From the NCBI RefSeq assembly GCF_001186125.1, contig NW_014040219.1:39937-82456 (forward strand): a stretch of DNA of 42,520 nt. Direction: 5' to 3'. Both the position numbers and the translations under genes were made by a program. Below are positions 12,332 through 24,089 of this stretch, piece by piece (the stretch's first letter is position 1; every line of letters begins with the position of its first letter). The stretch comes from Sphaeroforma arctica JP610 (Eukaryota > Opisthokonta > Ichthyosporea > Ichthyophonida). The notes under the pieces were generated by a model, which saw nothing but the letters and a program-made list of their open reading frames with translations, made no database searches and had not been told where the DNA came from.

Positions 12332-13152
12332 AGACATGTGTATGTATACGTACCTAAGCACTTGTATACAATGTGCACTTCAAAGTAGAAATTCAATAAG
12401 GATGCACATGTGTATAAATCTATAGATACTTTGTCCAACAAGCCTTCTAGCAAACCGAAACAGGATACGGCAAACACACTGCCGTACGCTGACTATAATA
12501 GTGCACACAAGAATACATACTCTGAAGCGGGGGGAGGGACGCTCACAACTGGAGCTACCGGTTTAACCGCAGGAGGTGGTGGTGTTGCACTACCCACAGG
12601 TATTGTGGCCGCCTGGGGCTTAGGCGTTTGGCTGCATATGTTCGTCTGATAGTACGAGTCACCGCGATATTGCTACGGCTCTATTGTGAGGTGTATGGGA
12701 CATGATAATATGAGACTAACGCCAAACACGGCTTGGAAACGAACAATGGTGCATGTTTTGTGATTCTGTCGTAGAGGTTTGTACGGTTTAAAAGGAAAAT
12801 AGTGTATGTTTTGTGCTTGCATTCGTTGATCCTGATAGTTCGACTGCTATGTTTGCTGTCAATCCACGCGACTACAATCCAAACAACCCCAATGTTACAA
12901 ACGATCTCAAGAAATGATCCCCAAACAACCCCAATGATACAAACGATCTCGAGAAATGATCCTCATGCATAGAGGCGCGGCATAGAAGCATACAAAACTA
13001 TTTCGAGATATCCTCAACACCATCGGTATCCGCTGATATACGCTCGAAGCCGCTAAGCCAAATGCAACCCGACGAAATTGCGATATATACACGTTAGAAG
13101 GAATTAATGTACATACCTGCGCTAAGCGCGCACCGACTCGTGACAGGTTCAT
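930..13152 (-). CDS. MIC60: MIC60/mitofilin (MICOS subunit) with a giant LEA-like insertion, 16 exons, 1,201 aa
   Basis: MIC60 is the inner-membrane MICOS subunit that shapes cristae junctions. Exons, 5' to 3': 13152-13117, 12645-12521, 11281-11177, 10612-10543, 9931-9835, 9082-8864, 8289-7574, 6782-5835, 5377-5117, 4626-4521, 4063-3881, 3248-3163, 2420-2220, 2010-1892, 1544-1361, 1079-930. All junctions are GT-AG, keep phase, and total 3,606 nt. The protein starts with a basic presequence-like MNLSRVGARLAQ, then a Pro/Ala-rich linker (PQAATIPVGSATPPPP). A Gly-rich membrane anchor follows at about residues 58-79, then the post-anchor motif RRDFEAYVPGGKDVLDAFLG, which resembles the same place in human MIC60. 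LEA-like helices occupy about 113-772 and a coiled coil 773-1051. The C-terminal mitofilin domain is recognised by ARVEFWLDQGDLKKAV and ASDWIADVDALLATQLAV. Known MIC60 proteins run about 540-760 residues. The least certain points are the 12-residue first exon and the start of exon 2. Confidence 0.88.
2078..2108. repeat. Intronic copy of the 5' end of MIC60 exon 14
   Basis: About 27 bp (ATGACATCTGGAAGACACTT and onward) repeat the exon sequence at 1982-2010 with one substitution. The copy lies about 70 bp into the upstream intron and lacks the acceptor AG, so it should not be spliced as an exon. A separate roughly 65-bp duplication of intron sequence follows, at about 2104-2210. Confidence 0.8.
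2505..2615. repeat. Short degenerate tandem repeat in a MIC60 intron
   Basis: About three copies of a 35-40 bp unit containing CAGGRTTTAAACCCCAA and CCCTRAATCTTATA lie in the intron between exons 13 and 12. No coding potential is seen. Confidence 0.65.
2751..3003. repeat. 45-bp minisatellite in MIC60 intron 12
   Basis: A 45-bp unit (phases at about 2753, 2798, 2843, 2888, 2933, 2978) contains CAGCCTGGCTGCCATATACA. Two unit variants (AATACAAACGCC and ACACAAACGTC) largely alternate, giving a 90-bp higher-order period. The core CAGCCTGGCTG matches the 3' end of the neighbouring MIC60 exon 12. The open frames across it are a by-product of a unit length divisible by three. Confidence 0.9.
3008..3093. 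repeat. Partial duplicate of MIC60 exon 12 donor region
   Basis: This block matches about 3112-3182, which contains the real exon 12 3' end and donor at 3163. It preserves the sequence ACAGCCAGGCTGCAG/GTCAG on the minus strand, so it is a decoy 5' splice site 101 nt into the intron. Using it would shift the frame. Confidence 0.75.
5835..6782 (-). repeat. MIC60 exon 8: 316-aa exon with 18/11-residue amphipathic helix repeats
   Basis: This single phase-0 exon encodes residues 457-772 of the MIC60 model. Its core (about residues 500-680) repeats DVYDKAGNLVNKAENVAG (18 residues) interleaved with DAKDKAVDVAG (11 residues). Both lengths fit whole numbers of alpha-helix turns, so Lys, Asp/Glu and Ala/Val fall on fixed faces. 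This is the pattern of group 3 LEA proteins, apolipoproteins and perilipin-type 11-mers. The preceding exons (8289-7574 and 9082-8864) encode similar Ala/Lys/Glu-rich helices without such exact repeats. The DNA copies are nearly identical, which indicates recent unit duplication. The long plus-strand open frames over this exon are antisense shadows of the repeats. Confidence 0.85.
6820..6960. repeat. About 57-bp degenerate tandem repeat in a MIC60 intron
   Basis: Two to three diverged copies of a unit containing ATTAACGTAAACACCA and TATTCACATGCA lie in the intron between exons 8 and 7. The remaining roughly 600 bp of the intron shows no gene. Confidence 0.65.
11700..12340. repeat. (TA)n-rich satellite block in MIC60 intron 2
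   Basis: Almost continuous TA, ATAC and CACACA repeats fill half of the intron between exons 3 and 2 and surround an assembly gap. No coding exon is visible. Array length is probably unreliable because of the gap. Confidence 0.85.
12218..12237. other. Assembly gap (20 N)
   Basis: A run of N sits inside the (TA)n block, with a single N nearby at 12185. The true length is unknown. Confidence 0.99.
12881..12963. repeat. 41-bp direct duplication in MIC60 intron 1
   Basis: The unit AACAACCCCAATGWTACAAA, continuing through ACGATCTCRAGAAATGATCC, occurs twice head to tail with three substitutions. It lies between the presequence exon and exon 2. Confidence 0.8.
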
Positions 13153-15480
13153 TATAAGGAATATGTAACCAACTACAACGAGCTCATGGGTATTCGCCCA
13201 AGCAACTTAACTACGTGGGATATGTCACACACTTGAGGTTTTTTGTGGTCAAGAGCCTTTATAATCCTTTGTATACTACCAGAGAAAACTGCTGATACAT
13301 ACACATAGGCCTTATTCTCTAAATAGCATTCAAGCTCTCTAGCAGCGAGAGTATTTATTATTATGTATGTACATATTCGGTCCATCATGCTTTCCGTTCA
13401 CCAATGACTATTTGTAAAATGGTGCTTTTATTCACTCACTATTTCCTCACCCAAAAACAGTGGCGAAATAACGCAGGCAAAAGAAGGATGTGGGAAGCCG
13501 ATTGCCGGATGAGCCGGTGAATGGGGTTTTTACTTTATTTGGGGTCAAAACAAAGTCAAAGTTTTCTTCCTCAAATGTTCCTGCAGCCATCGGCATCGCA
13601 TAAATACATCTAATAAATAAATAAATACTGCCTTCAACCTGGTTTTTTTAAATGTTTTTAGAAGGGGTTCCTGACAATAATTTTTGGGTTGTTTTGGGAG
13701 GTATTGTTGTATAGAAAAATTCGTCGTGTAAAATGGCAAGCTTTTCCGTGCCATAATGTTCACGCGTAAATTAGTAGCTTTTGCAAATTCGCCATTCAAA
13801 CGAGTGATGAATTTACTATCTTCTCTCCAGAATTATGCTTGATTTGATAGAGACCGATTCTCGCTCGATTGCTGAGTCCTCGAGATTCAAAATTGTAGCG
13901 ATTTTGAAGATGTTGTATCATAGCAGAGGGATATCTTCTTTCAACAATGGGGATAATGAAGAATATAAGATGTATTGAGCTTGTCCAAAATGTATTTGTG
14001 ACCATCGTCAAAACGGATCTTGTGGGTATCTGATGATATCAATGATGCTCTTCTGACTTTTAATAGGATTGTTACTTCACATGGCCAGTTGGCAAAGTTC
14101 TCTCGGCCTTCTAGTATAGTGTCAGGTTCACCTTTCTTTCCAGTTATATTGCTTAGGCCTTAGAATTAAGAGACCTGATAAGTTATTAATGTACTTGGAA
14201 TGTCCCGATAAATGAGTCGTACATAGCTCCATTGGACACAAGGGTACATACATATGACTATGCCAGGAGGAATTAAAAAGTTAAACATCGGACCAATAAG
14301 AGTATGTAGCCAAAAAAAAATTGAGGCAAGTTTCCAGTGACCAGAGTCTACGGAGTTCCATAACGATCAACACCTTCTGAAGTTCTGACTTCTGACTTCT
14401 GAGACCTGAGTTCGGACTCCTGAGTGTGAGTGAGACTGTGAGACAGTGAGAGTATACAGTATACACTATGATACTAGATACAGTATCTGAGAGACTGCAA
14501 GAGAGGAGTCGGGAGTTGGGGTCACCGAGTCAAAGGAGTCAGAAGAGTCGAATGGACTCAGGACTGCATTCACGAGTAAAACTATGGACTTAAGACTCCA
14601 AGAGTGAGTGTTCTGATGTTCTCAGGGTCTCACAGTCACCAGACTCAAACTTCACAAACTTGAAGGCTCTAGAAGTCAAGATTCAAGATTCAAGTCTCTG
14701 TAAAGACTAAAGTGTAAAGTAGAGTTGAAACAACTCTCAAAGTCTCAAATAAAAATACACCCAAACTGAAAACAAAGTGCAGTGGAACTGTGGACAGCTT
14801 CCAGTGTCCTCTTACATCTATGTTCACTCTGGGCAATTATAAGTCGTTTGCGGAACCTTGAAAATTTGAAATGCAGGGCAACAACAAAGCGGAGTTCATA
14901 ATACGGATACAATAATGAATAATTTAAAACAGGTTAGTATCGATGCCATTTAAACGTATTTAAGTATGTGTTTATATCTCGACGATTCGGAAACAGCAAT
15001 AAACAGTGAACTATACATTTGAAGCACAAAGGGCAAAGTTTAAAGTAGATATTCACCTAGCCTTCGCTGAAGAACTTAAAGGGTGGCAACGCCATGCCTA
15101 TTGTATATATATATAATATATAATATAATATAATATATATATATATATATATATATCTATTCCTGTTCCTAGTTTTACTACCATAATACTGGTATCAAAT
15201 GGTGCTTTAATATTCACTTCCAGATGGGTGATCGAGCGTCGCAAAATATGTATTTAAAAAGGTAAGCCGACACTACAGAATGACAGAGGCAGTCGGATAG
15301 AAACGCTTAGATGAAGCTCGTCAAGACTTACGCATATATTTCTGGTAGAATGAATAGCAGTACGCCTGTTATATATTTACAATTCCACCTCATGAAAGAT
15401 ATCACCCAGAACATCGCAAACCTTGGTAATTTTGACACTTAGATTTATAACTTAACGCTTGGATAACGCAAGCGAAACTA
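13153..15480. other. Intergenic region between MIC60 and limit dextrinase; no gene recognised
   Basis: About 2.3 kb lies between the MIC60 start and the dextrinase stop, both on the minus strand, so it should hold the MIC60 promoter. Short minus-strand open frames at 13545-14011 do not resolve into a family I can name. The 14360-14730 interval is crowded with GAGTC/GACTC pentamers. A (TA)n run lies at about 15103-15156. No exon with convincing splice signals was seen. Confidence 0.55.
14360..14730. repeat. GAGTC/GACTC-rich cryptically simple region
   Basis: The pentamers GAGTC and GACTC (reverse complements), with CTGACTTCTGA- and GTGAGA-like variants, recur at irregular spacing over about 370 bp. 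There is no fixed period, so this looks like slippage-grown low-complexity DNA rather than a tandem array. Confidence 0.6.
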
Positions 15481-18400
15481 TCATTTCTGGGGCAGTTCGA
15501 ACACCGTGGTTCCCAACGGCGGTACCAGTAGCTCATAAGCTCGTCCATCTGTTGTCTTCCTACACCATTGAACAGAATCCTGCGCTTGCTGATTAGTTGG
15601 TGTGCTAGGCGTGCCATCTACCTGCGTGCTGATTCGTTCAATCACACGCTCCTGCATTAAACTATGCGGTTGTAACCTCAGCAAAGTCTCGTCGGCATCA
15701 TGCCCTCGCAGCCGCACTCTATGCTGTGTGGCAGTCGCGTTCAGACATACTATAACTAATTCTCGTTCAGGGTCTAAGTCCTCCAGAGGCACTTGTGTGT
15801 CCAGCTTAAGTTGATTTGCACGCAGATATAGGTGTAAGGGTGATAAGGGTGCGTTTGTCTCTGCCGCCCTCCAATCGAATGCTTCAGTTACCGTCTTATC
15901 GGAGATGCTCATTACCACCACTCCGGGTATCTGACGAGCCCCGGTATTATGGAACCTAACGCGTTCAAGCACTTCGTCACGCGTGTTCAGTCGAAATAGT
16001 CGCGAGCTCTGCCGGATTTGCAACATCATACCTACATGCCCCACCATTTCTGTTATATCAGACTTGTTTGGTATAAACGACGCATTCTGTAATAACGGTA
16101 CCATGATCGACTCGTCACCACCCGGCTCTACGGGTAACCCAATACCGAAGTTATTGTGACTGTGGTCAAAGTATAGCCTGTCATGGGAGGTAGAAGGTAG
16201 GAAAGAGAATAAGAACAATAAAAAAAAGCCGAGGTCGGTGCACATATAATACATACACACACGCTCACAGACACACTATGTAATATATACATATATACAT
16301 ATATACATATTGTTATATAATGTTATATATATATATATATATATATTATAAAATAATGATATAAAGATATAACAATATAACAATATAATTATAGAATGTA
16401 TTGTATAGTGACCTTGTATATACTATATGACAAGCAAACGAATTGAATATACCTATTAAACCAGTCACCGCTGTTGTACGAATCTCTCTCCAGCGACTTT
16501 GAGCGTAACATCTCACAGCCTGCGTGCAAGAAGGGCACCCCTTGACACATCAACGGTATATCCACCGCCAACTGTTGAGTTGCAACACGTTCACGCATGG
16601 GGCAGTCCTTCCGTAACTTGTACACGTTGTTGTCATACAGAGTCTGGTTGTCATGGGCACTCACATATGCGATGTGCTCGCGGGGGCTCTGGTTGTAACC
16701 TGCGGGAGACCCTTTGTAGTCGATGTCTTGTCCGCGCTTTACAGTCCCATCGGCAGCTTCTAATGTATAGTCTGCTAAATTGGCAGCCAGCGCTACCCGG
16801 ATGATGTCTGAGTTCTGGAGAAGGGCCGCCTTTTCCTCGGGTGATCTACATTACCAGGACAAGTGCCAGAGATAAATAAGTTATTCTTGAGATATGGTTC
16901 AATACGACCCGACGCTGCTCACGAGAAAAATTAAACGTATATTGGTTTCTGAGCTGCGAGAGTTTGATAGTCTACGAATCATGCGATGTTCTCCAAACGA
17001 ATCACTTCGTACGGGAGTGTACGTAACTCCACTATATCCCGCGGTATAGAACTTCTAGACAGAGCTCTTTCTACGTAATAATATATACATCGGTAGCGCC
17101 TGGGCAGACTCTACATTGCTCGCGACCAGCCGCATGCAAGGTGCTTTTGAAGCCCAGGCTCCACTTGAAACCGCTTCCGCACAGGTGTATGTACAATCAC
17201 AGACAAATCTCGCAGGTCAGAGCTATTTGCGTATTGAAGAAGATTCATGGTTGCACTCTGGTCGATTTTGGTCTCACACTCTCTTGGATTATGAGACCAT
17301 AAATCGACGATTGTGGGAGCATAGTTCGATTCTTAGTGAGCACAGCACTTCACGCTACAAATCATATGGCAGCGCATGCACTGTTGTGTTGAAAGTGCTT
17401 TGATGATTTGAGGCTGCTCATGTATCCCAAAAAAGGCCATCACATTGTATAAAAATAGGACACACCTGCCTACCCAGATCTTTGGACAATAGATAAATAA
17501 ACGTTCACAGGTAAGCCTTGTTAACTAACATGCCACCGTTAATACTTGAATGCATCTACACCTCACTCAGCCTCATGGACACAGCCACTCAACGTAAACG
17601 GGACAAAGCCACAATCCACCCACTTCGCGAACGCAGCCAGCTATATACCTCAGTACACCCGCCAAATCTAACCCCCCCTCCCCCCCCCACACAAACTCGC
17701 TACTTACCATCGCCTTGTAAATGAAACAGTACTCACCCGTGGTTGTTCTCATTCGGCCGCACATACAACCCGTTGCAGAAGCCCTGGTTGGTAACAAGCG
17801 ACTGTCCACTGTCAAACGCCCCTCCGCCTCGCACGGCATCCCGTACGCGGTCATTGAACGTGCCTATGCCTGTGCCAGCCATGTTGTGCTGAGTAGCGTT
17901 GACCCCACGGGCATTGTGAGCCACCTCTCCAAAGTCCCAACCTGTCCAAGCAAGTAAGTGTGCAAGCAGGTAGCGACAATAAAAGTCAGGTAATGGATAG
18001 TAACAATAGAGAGCTACACTGATGGGCTGGAACGCTATGTGTGCAAATATGTTTGACTTTTATCGCTGCTGTATGCCTCTATTTATATATATATATATAT
18101 ATATATGTTTGCTATATGTATATGTGAGTATAGTATATATAAATATATATATATCGTCACTGTGTGCTTATTAAATGTACCAATGCTCTCCAAACCAGAC
18201 TTCCCAATAACAAGCAGGGATACCCATGCAGAGAACCACCACAGGACACGCTCTTACCTTCACCATACATGCAGATGGTGGGGTCTATACCATCCAGCAT
18301 CGTCCGGATCTTGAGCATGGTATCCTTCATATGATGTCCCATCAGGTCGAATCTGAAGCCATCTACCTAGCAGATGAGAACCAGTAATAAGCACATTTCA

Positions 18401-18643
18401 GGTACAAATCATGCCCGCAAAACCTATGTGTTCAACGTGCCTGTGAGAGAGCTTCCCCGCAAGTTCGATGGAAATAACTACAGTAGTACAAGCGGGGTGC
18501 CAAACCATATGGATAGCACAGAAGGTTCTTATAGTCATAATGCAAAAAGTTCATGGTGTGACTATTGATACAGATAGCATGGAACGCATATACATAGCGG
18601 CATAATTTTAATTACCTTGTAGTGTGTGGCCCAGACCCTGAGT

Positions 18644-18675
<32 letters not shown>

Positions 18676-21600
18676 TTCCGAGGCTGTGTTGTTCATGCAC
18701 GTGCTTTCCTCCACATCTCCGTCCATATCCAAACGGTAGTAATACCCAGGGACTATCTTATCGAACACTGAGTACTCAGCCTGCTTGATGAATCCCGAGG
18801 CAAAGGTGTGATTGTACACTACATCCATGACCACGCGTAAACCTGTAGTCGTGACAGCGAACTATAAGTCTAAGGCGCTGCATTGTGCTGGTAGAAACTG
18901 GCATTGCATTGTGCTAGTAGAAACAAGTTAGCATCAGACGCCTACGCATTTCAGTACGAGCTTGTTGCTTCAATGAGCCTTTATTGTATATCTCAGGCAA
19001 TTCAGTTCCAATTCATTTCATCTCAGATGATAGAATACAAACTACGCCGATATGTGAGCGAACGGCACTGATATTTGTGAATATTGTATGTACTTGCAAC
19101 ATGTTTTACAAACATCGAGATAACGAGCCAAATAATCACCACTGTTGCGTCGTTAGAGCGTCCGGATCCGATTGAGACTTGAACAATACCAAGATGCAAA
19201 TATTCCCACGAGAATCCTAGAAATCAACTATATAAACATACGTATGTAACTATATACTTAAATATATATACATATATATATATATGTATATATAACACAT
19301 ATACTCTAACACACACACACATATATATATATTTATATACATATATACATGTTTGAGATGTTCGAAGAAGGCGCGTCAAATACCGGTCGAGTACACTCAT
19401 CAAAGGCATACCCATTCGATTAAGGCTTTGTACCATGTGCCTGAACTCAAGCGTGCGCATGGGGCCGTTGGGACTGACGGCGTAGCTCCCCTCGGGCACT
19501 GCATAGTGCCATGGATCGTAACCCCTGTGTTGGCAGAAACAGTGTTAAACGAGTGGAATGGAAGTTTTACCTCAATGAGATACATAGACTAGCACTCAAA
19601 TATATATCGAAGCCGTATGCCGGATGAAGCGTAGGCAGGTAAAGTTTGGAGAGCATTTTCAGTCGAACACACGTTGAGAAATGAGGTTTGGCCGATATGC
19701 TTGCAAATGTGGTGCAATTCTTATTACAGCCAAGAGTGTGGCATGCAGTCCTAAACACGGTCCTAAAATCACCAATAAGTGAACATACAAGACAAGGAAC
19801 TACTTTGTATAGCATTGTAAAGGATAGTAAAGATCTCTCATACTACGCAACACTGCACTGATTGACTTATAAATATTAAGGGCTGAGGGTTTCTATATTA
19901 GCGCTTGATAGGGTTTCTGTATTGGCGCTTGTAACGGTTTCTGGTACTTCAGGCACCACAAGAACAGAGAATGCTCACACCCGATAAGGCTTACAAGTGA
20001 TGGTAACACCATCCCACGTATATGTGACAATAGCATGGGCCATCGAAGTAGGCGAACAAACTCAAACCTCGACACTTACCAATTGAAGGAATCCACATCT
20101 TGCACTACAGTCGGTCAGGGTTGATGGTGCAGTGCAACGAGCAAGGAATATATGCGCAACAAATGGGATAAGTAAATATGAAATAGGAGGACGGTATTCA
20201 AGCAGGAAGGTGTCTATCACAAGAAGCAGGTACCTACACTGAGATTGAGCCTGGGTCTGATGTGTATGCAGAGTTCCAGACCACATCTCGACGACTTCAT
20301 CCCACCTTGCCCCACACAAAAGAGTACAGCTGCATATTCGCACATGCTATGAGATGGTACACTAGTACTGTTTATGAGAGACGAGTCGCACGTGTAGTGT
20401 GTTTCTTCTTCTCATCCACACCATTTGATCTGTCTACGAACCGACTAACATGCACACTATGTATAGCCAGCCATTCCTTGAGCAATATCATGACTCTCTG
20501 ATTCCCCCAAAATAGTCGCACACACCTTTACGTACTGCCTCCGCCTGTAGATGTGATGCCGTGCCTGCATCAGTGGGTATAGACGGCTCAATGCGAGCGC
20601 TGGGGTCTTCAGGCACACTCGCTATGTCAAACACTGGCAACAGGTGCACGTGGGTGAGTCCGGCCTGGGAAAGGGCCTTTAAGTGGGCAACCCCGTTACT
20701 GCTGGCCTGTGTAAGGGATATGAATGTACTTGTGTGTGAGACATGCATTGGCTATGGATAATGGCCGCGTATGGATAAAATATTAGTACGGTGTGCGTTT
20801 GTACGCTATGTTGAGTTCTGGCAGCAGATGCATACGCGTATGACTTGCCGGAAGGAAAGTCAGCACACTTCGTGACTGCGCTACTCGTGTTTATAAAATC
20901 GATAGGAAACCTGAGCGTTTATGTGATGTACATAAATGCGTATTGAGTTTATTTTTTCAGACACGTTATGCTATGTCAAATACGAGAGGGAAAACGTGAC
21001 GTGTGTGCATCCACTTAGCCTAGGGCGAAGAAACATTGAATAATGATGTTTGTCCGTGTAACACATAATCACATGCATATTTATACACGAGTGGATACCA
21101 CAAGTACGTATACATATCATCATACGTAGACACATATGTGGATATCATAAATACGATAACGTGTAAACGATGCTACATAACGCAAGTGTGTAGGTGCATA
21201 CGTTTGCGAGAACCGCTCGGGGATAAGGAAGACCAGATACGCAGCAATGTTACTGGTCGTGGTCTTCAGGTGGACAATACACGACCTGACAAATGTTGCT
21301 AATGCTAATATGTGTTGAGTGTAAAATCGGATATTCACACATACATAGGTGGGGTATATATCCATGTATGTCTTTACATCACGTCAAGACAGTATTGCAC
21401 TTATATATTCATGTAAGTACTAAACCTAAGACAGTATTGTACTTATTTATTTATGTACATAATTAACACGTTAAGACAGCAGTACGCATATATATTCATA
21501 AAAGTACTAAATATGGTAAGACAGTATTGTAATCTTCAAGTTGTTTGGCGCCTAGTCATTGCAACGAACGGTTCGCTATGGCTTATGTCTTGGGTTAGCG

Positions 21601-21718
21601 CATAACTGCATGAGATAGAAGTCGAGTTATTCAGCTGTGCACGAGCGAATATTCTGGTAGGCCAACTATCGATTGCAGAAACTTACTACTTCTTGTAGTA
21701 GTATATATAATATATATA

Positions 21719-21770
<52 letters not shown>

Positions 21771-24089
21771 ATATGTGTGTTTGTGAATACATGTATACGT
21801 GTACTAGCAATAAGCTCCTCGCCGTTGCTAATTTCCTGCGCTCAGCTATCGCAAAGCAACACATACACACTCCGACCACAATCCTGCAAATAAATCGTAC
21901 AGCCATACCATACAATATCATATCATACCTCAGTGAATGCGGTGTACTTGCCCCGTTTGTCTTCACTCACAGTTTGATCGTTAATACTGAAGTCACGCAC
22001 GTGTAACTCGTATAACACCATATCGACGAAGTGCTCGAGTGGCGGCTTCTCATGCACCAATTCATCCCAGCCGTCGGGTTTGAGAACCGGGTTTACCAGA
22101 TCGACCGCCACGGACCACGTGCTATCGGTTGTGAGTGCTCGAGAGTAGGGGTCGGTTACATCGCAGCACCGTATGCTGCCACTTAGTCTGTCATATACTT
22201 CTACGCGATACTTGTACTTTGTCCCCGCTTGAAGGTGGGTTTTACCGTGTTCTGTGATAGGTGAATAGCGTAGAGGTTAGTTTCACAGGGATTGTTCTCT
22301 GACAATACTACAGCCACCAACGGGTTTCTGCGAGCAAGACTCATCTGCTTGACATGTGGGATATGAGATAAGCGCAGATTATTTTAGGGACAGCAATATG
22401 ATTCCATCCAACTTTGTCCTGGATTCCAATATCCAGAAAACTTAGGAAAGCATAGATACATAGACCTATCTTTTCGATTAGCTGTATGTACACTTTCAAT
22501 CTACAAGCGTCATGCACCAAAATATCAATCAATCCAATGTCGATGCAACACTCCCTACACCAACAACCACCCCACAATCAACAGAAACAGTCTTGACACT
22601 ACCGTACCTGCTTCAGCCGCATCGAGCTCCCACACACCAGCATTCCCTGGCGATCGATACAACTGCGAGACCACTGCGTGTTCATGTTCTACAGAACTAT
22701 CTGTGTAGTGCACGTACTCCTCATTTTGTGCGACGCGCCCATGCACGTCTGTGAGAGCGACCACTGACACACTCTTGGCTGTTGGGGCCCATACGCTGAG
22801 CTGCACTGAGCCGTCTTCGCGTACTACTGCCCCGAGGGTTCCGTGGTAGGCGTAAAGGTCATCCAGAACACCCGGTATCTGCACGCCGGTGCTTTTAATC
22901 ACGGTATTTCCCTTTGCGGCCACTAGAATGATCTGAGACTGTGGGGTTGTTCTGAAGTTATTAGTTGAACGTTTCTGTGAGCTTCACAGGTGCGTTGTCT
23001 GCGATGAATACGCACTGCATGCATGCTTTCCATCCACCCAGACACCGCTATAGGCCTATGCACGCCATTTTGGATTGGCTTTGACAGCCCTTTCGATCTG
23101 AACTATCCACAATTCTACAAAGGTCTCTCTTGAACGTGAGTTCTTCTCTTGGCTGTGTGGCGAGAGATGCTGTAGTGCTTACTTCTATGTACCTAAAACA
23201 CACAGCAGCTCGATACATCAATATCACCTCCTGTCGTTCCCACGGGGATCTGCAACGCGGCTTAATCATCTGCAAAGTCTATCTGATCCAGATGATCTAT
23301 TTTAGAGTTTTGACGTGTCTCTAATACGGCTACGACATACCAACTGCAAGATGTAGACTGGAAGCGAAAAACTTGCGGTATCTATATTTTAGTTGCACAA
23401 CGCACATCTGTATCTAATACAGTATACTCAGACCAACTAAGAAATGCGGATCCAGATGGAAGATCGTGAAGACCTCTTATATCACTTGTACAGCTTGCGG
23501 CCCGGAGAATGAGATTGTATTACTTTGAGTTACATAAATATGAATACCTACAGTTTATACGTTGTGGCAACAGGGAGCAAATTTTGAACACACATTTCTA
23601 TAGCCAGCAATTGAGGAGGGGGGGGGCTTTCCTTTTTACACAACAAAGTGTGCACAACTTACAGAACTTACAGAACTAATCGTCCAAGATAGTTAGAAGG
23701 ACAAATCAAGCCACAACGAATGCAGTTCCGGTATATCTGGTGTTCGCGTACTGCTACTACAGACAAAGGCCAGTTACACACATTTATACCTGTATTTTAA
23801 GGACAGTTACGTACATATATACCTGTAGGATCTCCAGAACCGCGGCGGAGTGCTCCTCCCGCAAACGATACACAGCATACTCCCGCAAGTGCGGAGACTT
23901 CTCGCGCAAAGAACCGCTCAGTCCCTCCCCCACGCGTTCCAGTTCTATGGTTGTGCCGTCACGTAGTGCACTCTCCTCACTCAACCCACCCTCTGATTTG
24001 TAGACCAAGAATACTTGTTCGCCGCCTTCTGCACTGTAATCCCATGCGAAGGTGTCTCGGTCTAGCCAGTGTGCGCGTGCCTTATTCAT
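15481..24089 (-). CDS. PU1: Limit dextrinase / pullulanase-type starch debranching enzyme (GH13), 11 exons, 956 aa
   Basis: It hydrolyses alpha-1,6 branch links in limit dextrins or pullulan. Exons, 5' to 3': 24089-23823, 22938-22608, 22251-21929, 20706-20526, 20104-20080, 19524-19412, 18842-18616, 18366-18258, 17941-17737, 16845-16453, 16177-15481; phases agree and total 2,871 nt. Domains: the N-terminal pullulanase domain ([15 protein letters not shown]), a CBM48-like module ([19 protein letters not shown]), the GH13 barrel, and a C-terminal beta domain. Catalytic regions are intact: DVVYNH (420-425), GFRFDLMGH with nucleophile Asp496, YGEGWDFGEV with acid/base Glu525, and AHDN with Asp659. 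FNWGYDP is the pullulanase signature. Length and order match plant limit dextrinase (884-residue mature barley enzyme). The start is uncertain: ATG 24089 follows an in-frame stop and an AG, so an upstream exon is possible. No signal or transit peptide is visible, which suggests a cytosolic enzyme. Confidence 0.9.
16262..16395. repeat. (TA)n-rich tract in a limit dextrinase intron
   Basis: TA, ATACAT and AACAATAT repeats fill most of the intron between the last two exons (16178-16452). Similar short tracts lie in other introns of this gene at about 18080-18155, 19255-19345 and 21700-21775. Confidence 0.8.
20080..20104 (-). other. 25-nt micro-exon of the limit dextrinase
   Basis: It encodes the end of a split codon, then QDVDSFN, then two bases of Trp, so it joins exon 4 (phase 1) to exon 6 (phase 2). 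The splice sites are GACTGTAG/TGCAAG and CAATTG/GTAAGTG. Without it the frame breaks and half of the FNWGYDP signature is lost, so automatic gene finders could easily miss it. Confidence 0.85.
21383..21530. repeat. Degenerate tandem repeat, about 50-60 bp unit, in a limit dextrinase intron
   Basis: The phrase AAGACAGTATTG (once AAGACAGCAGTACG), followed by a TTATATATTCAT-like run and often AAGTACTAAA, recurs about four times. It sits in the 1.2-kb intron between exons 4 and 3. The rest of that intron shows no exon I can support. Confidence 0.65.

Noticed and set aside
13545-14011. Possible remnant of a LINE reverse-transcriptase C-terminus (minus strand)
   Set aside because: A weak resemblance to the tail segments of such proteins was felt, but there is no RT motif, poly(A) tail or target-site duplication, so the call is not supportable.
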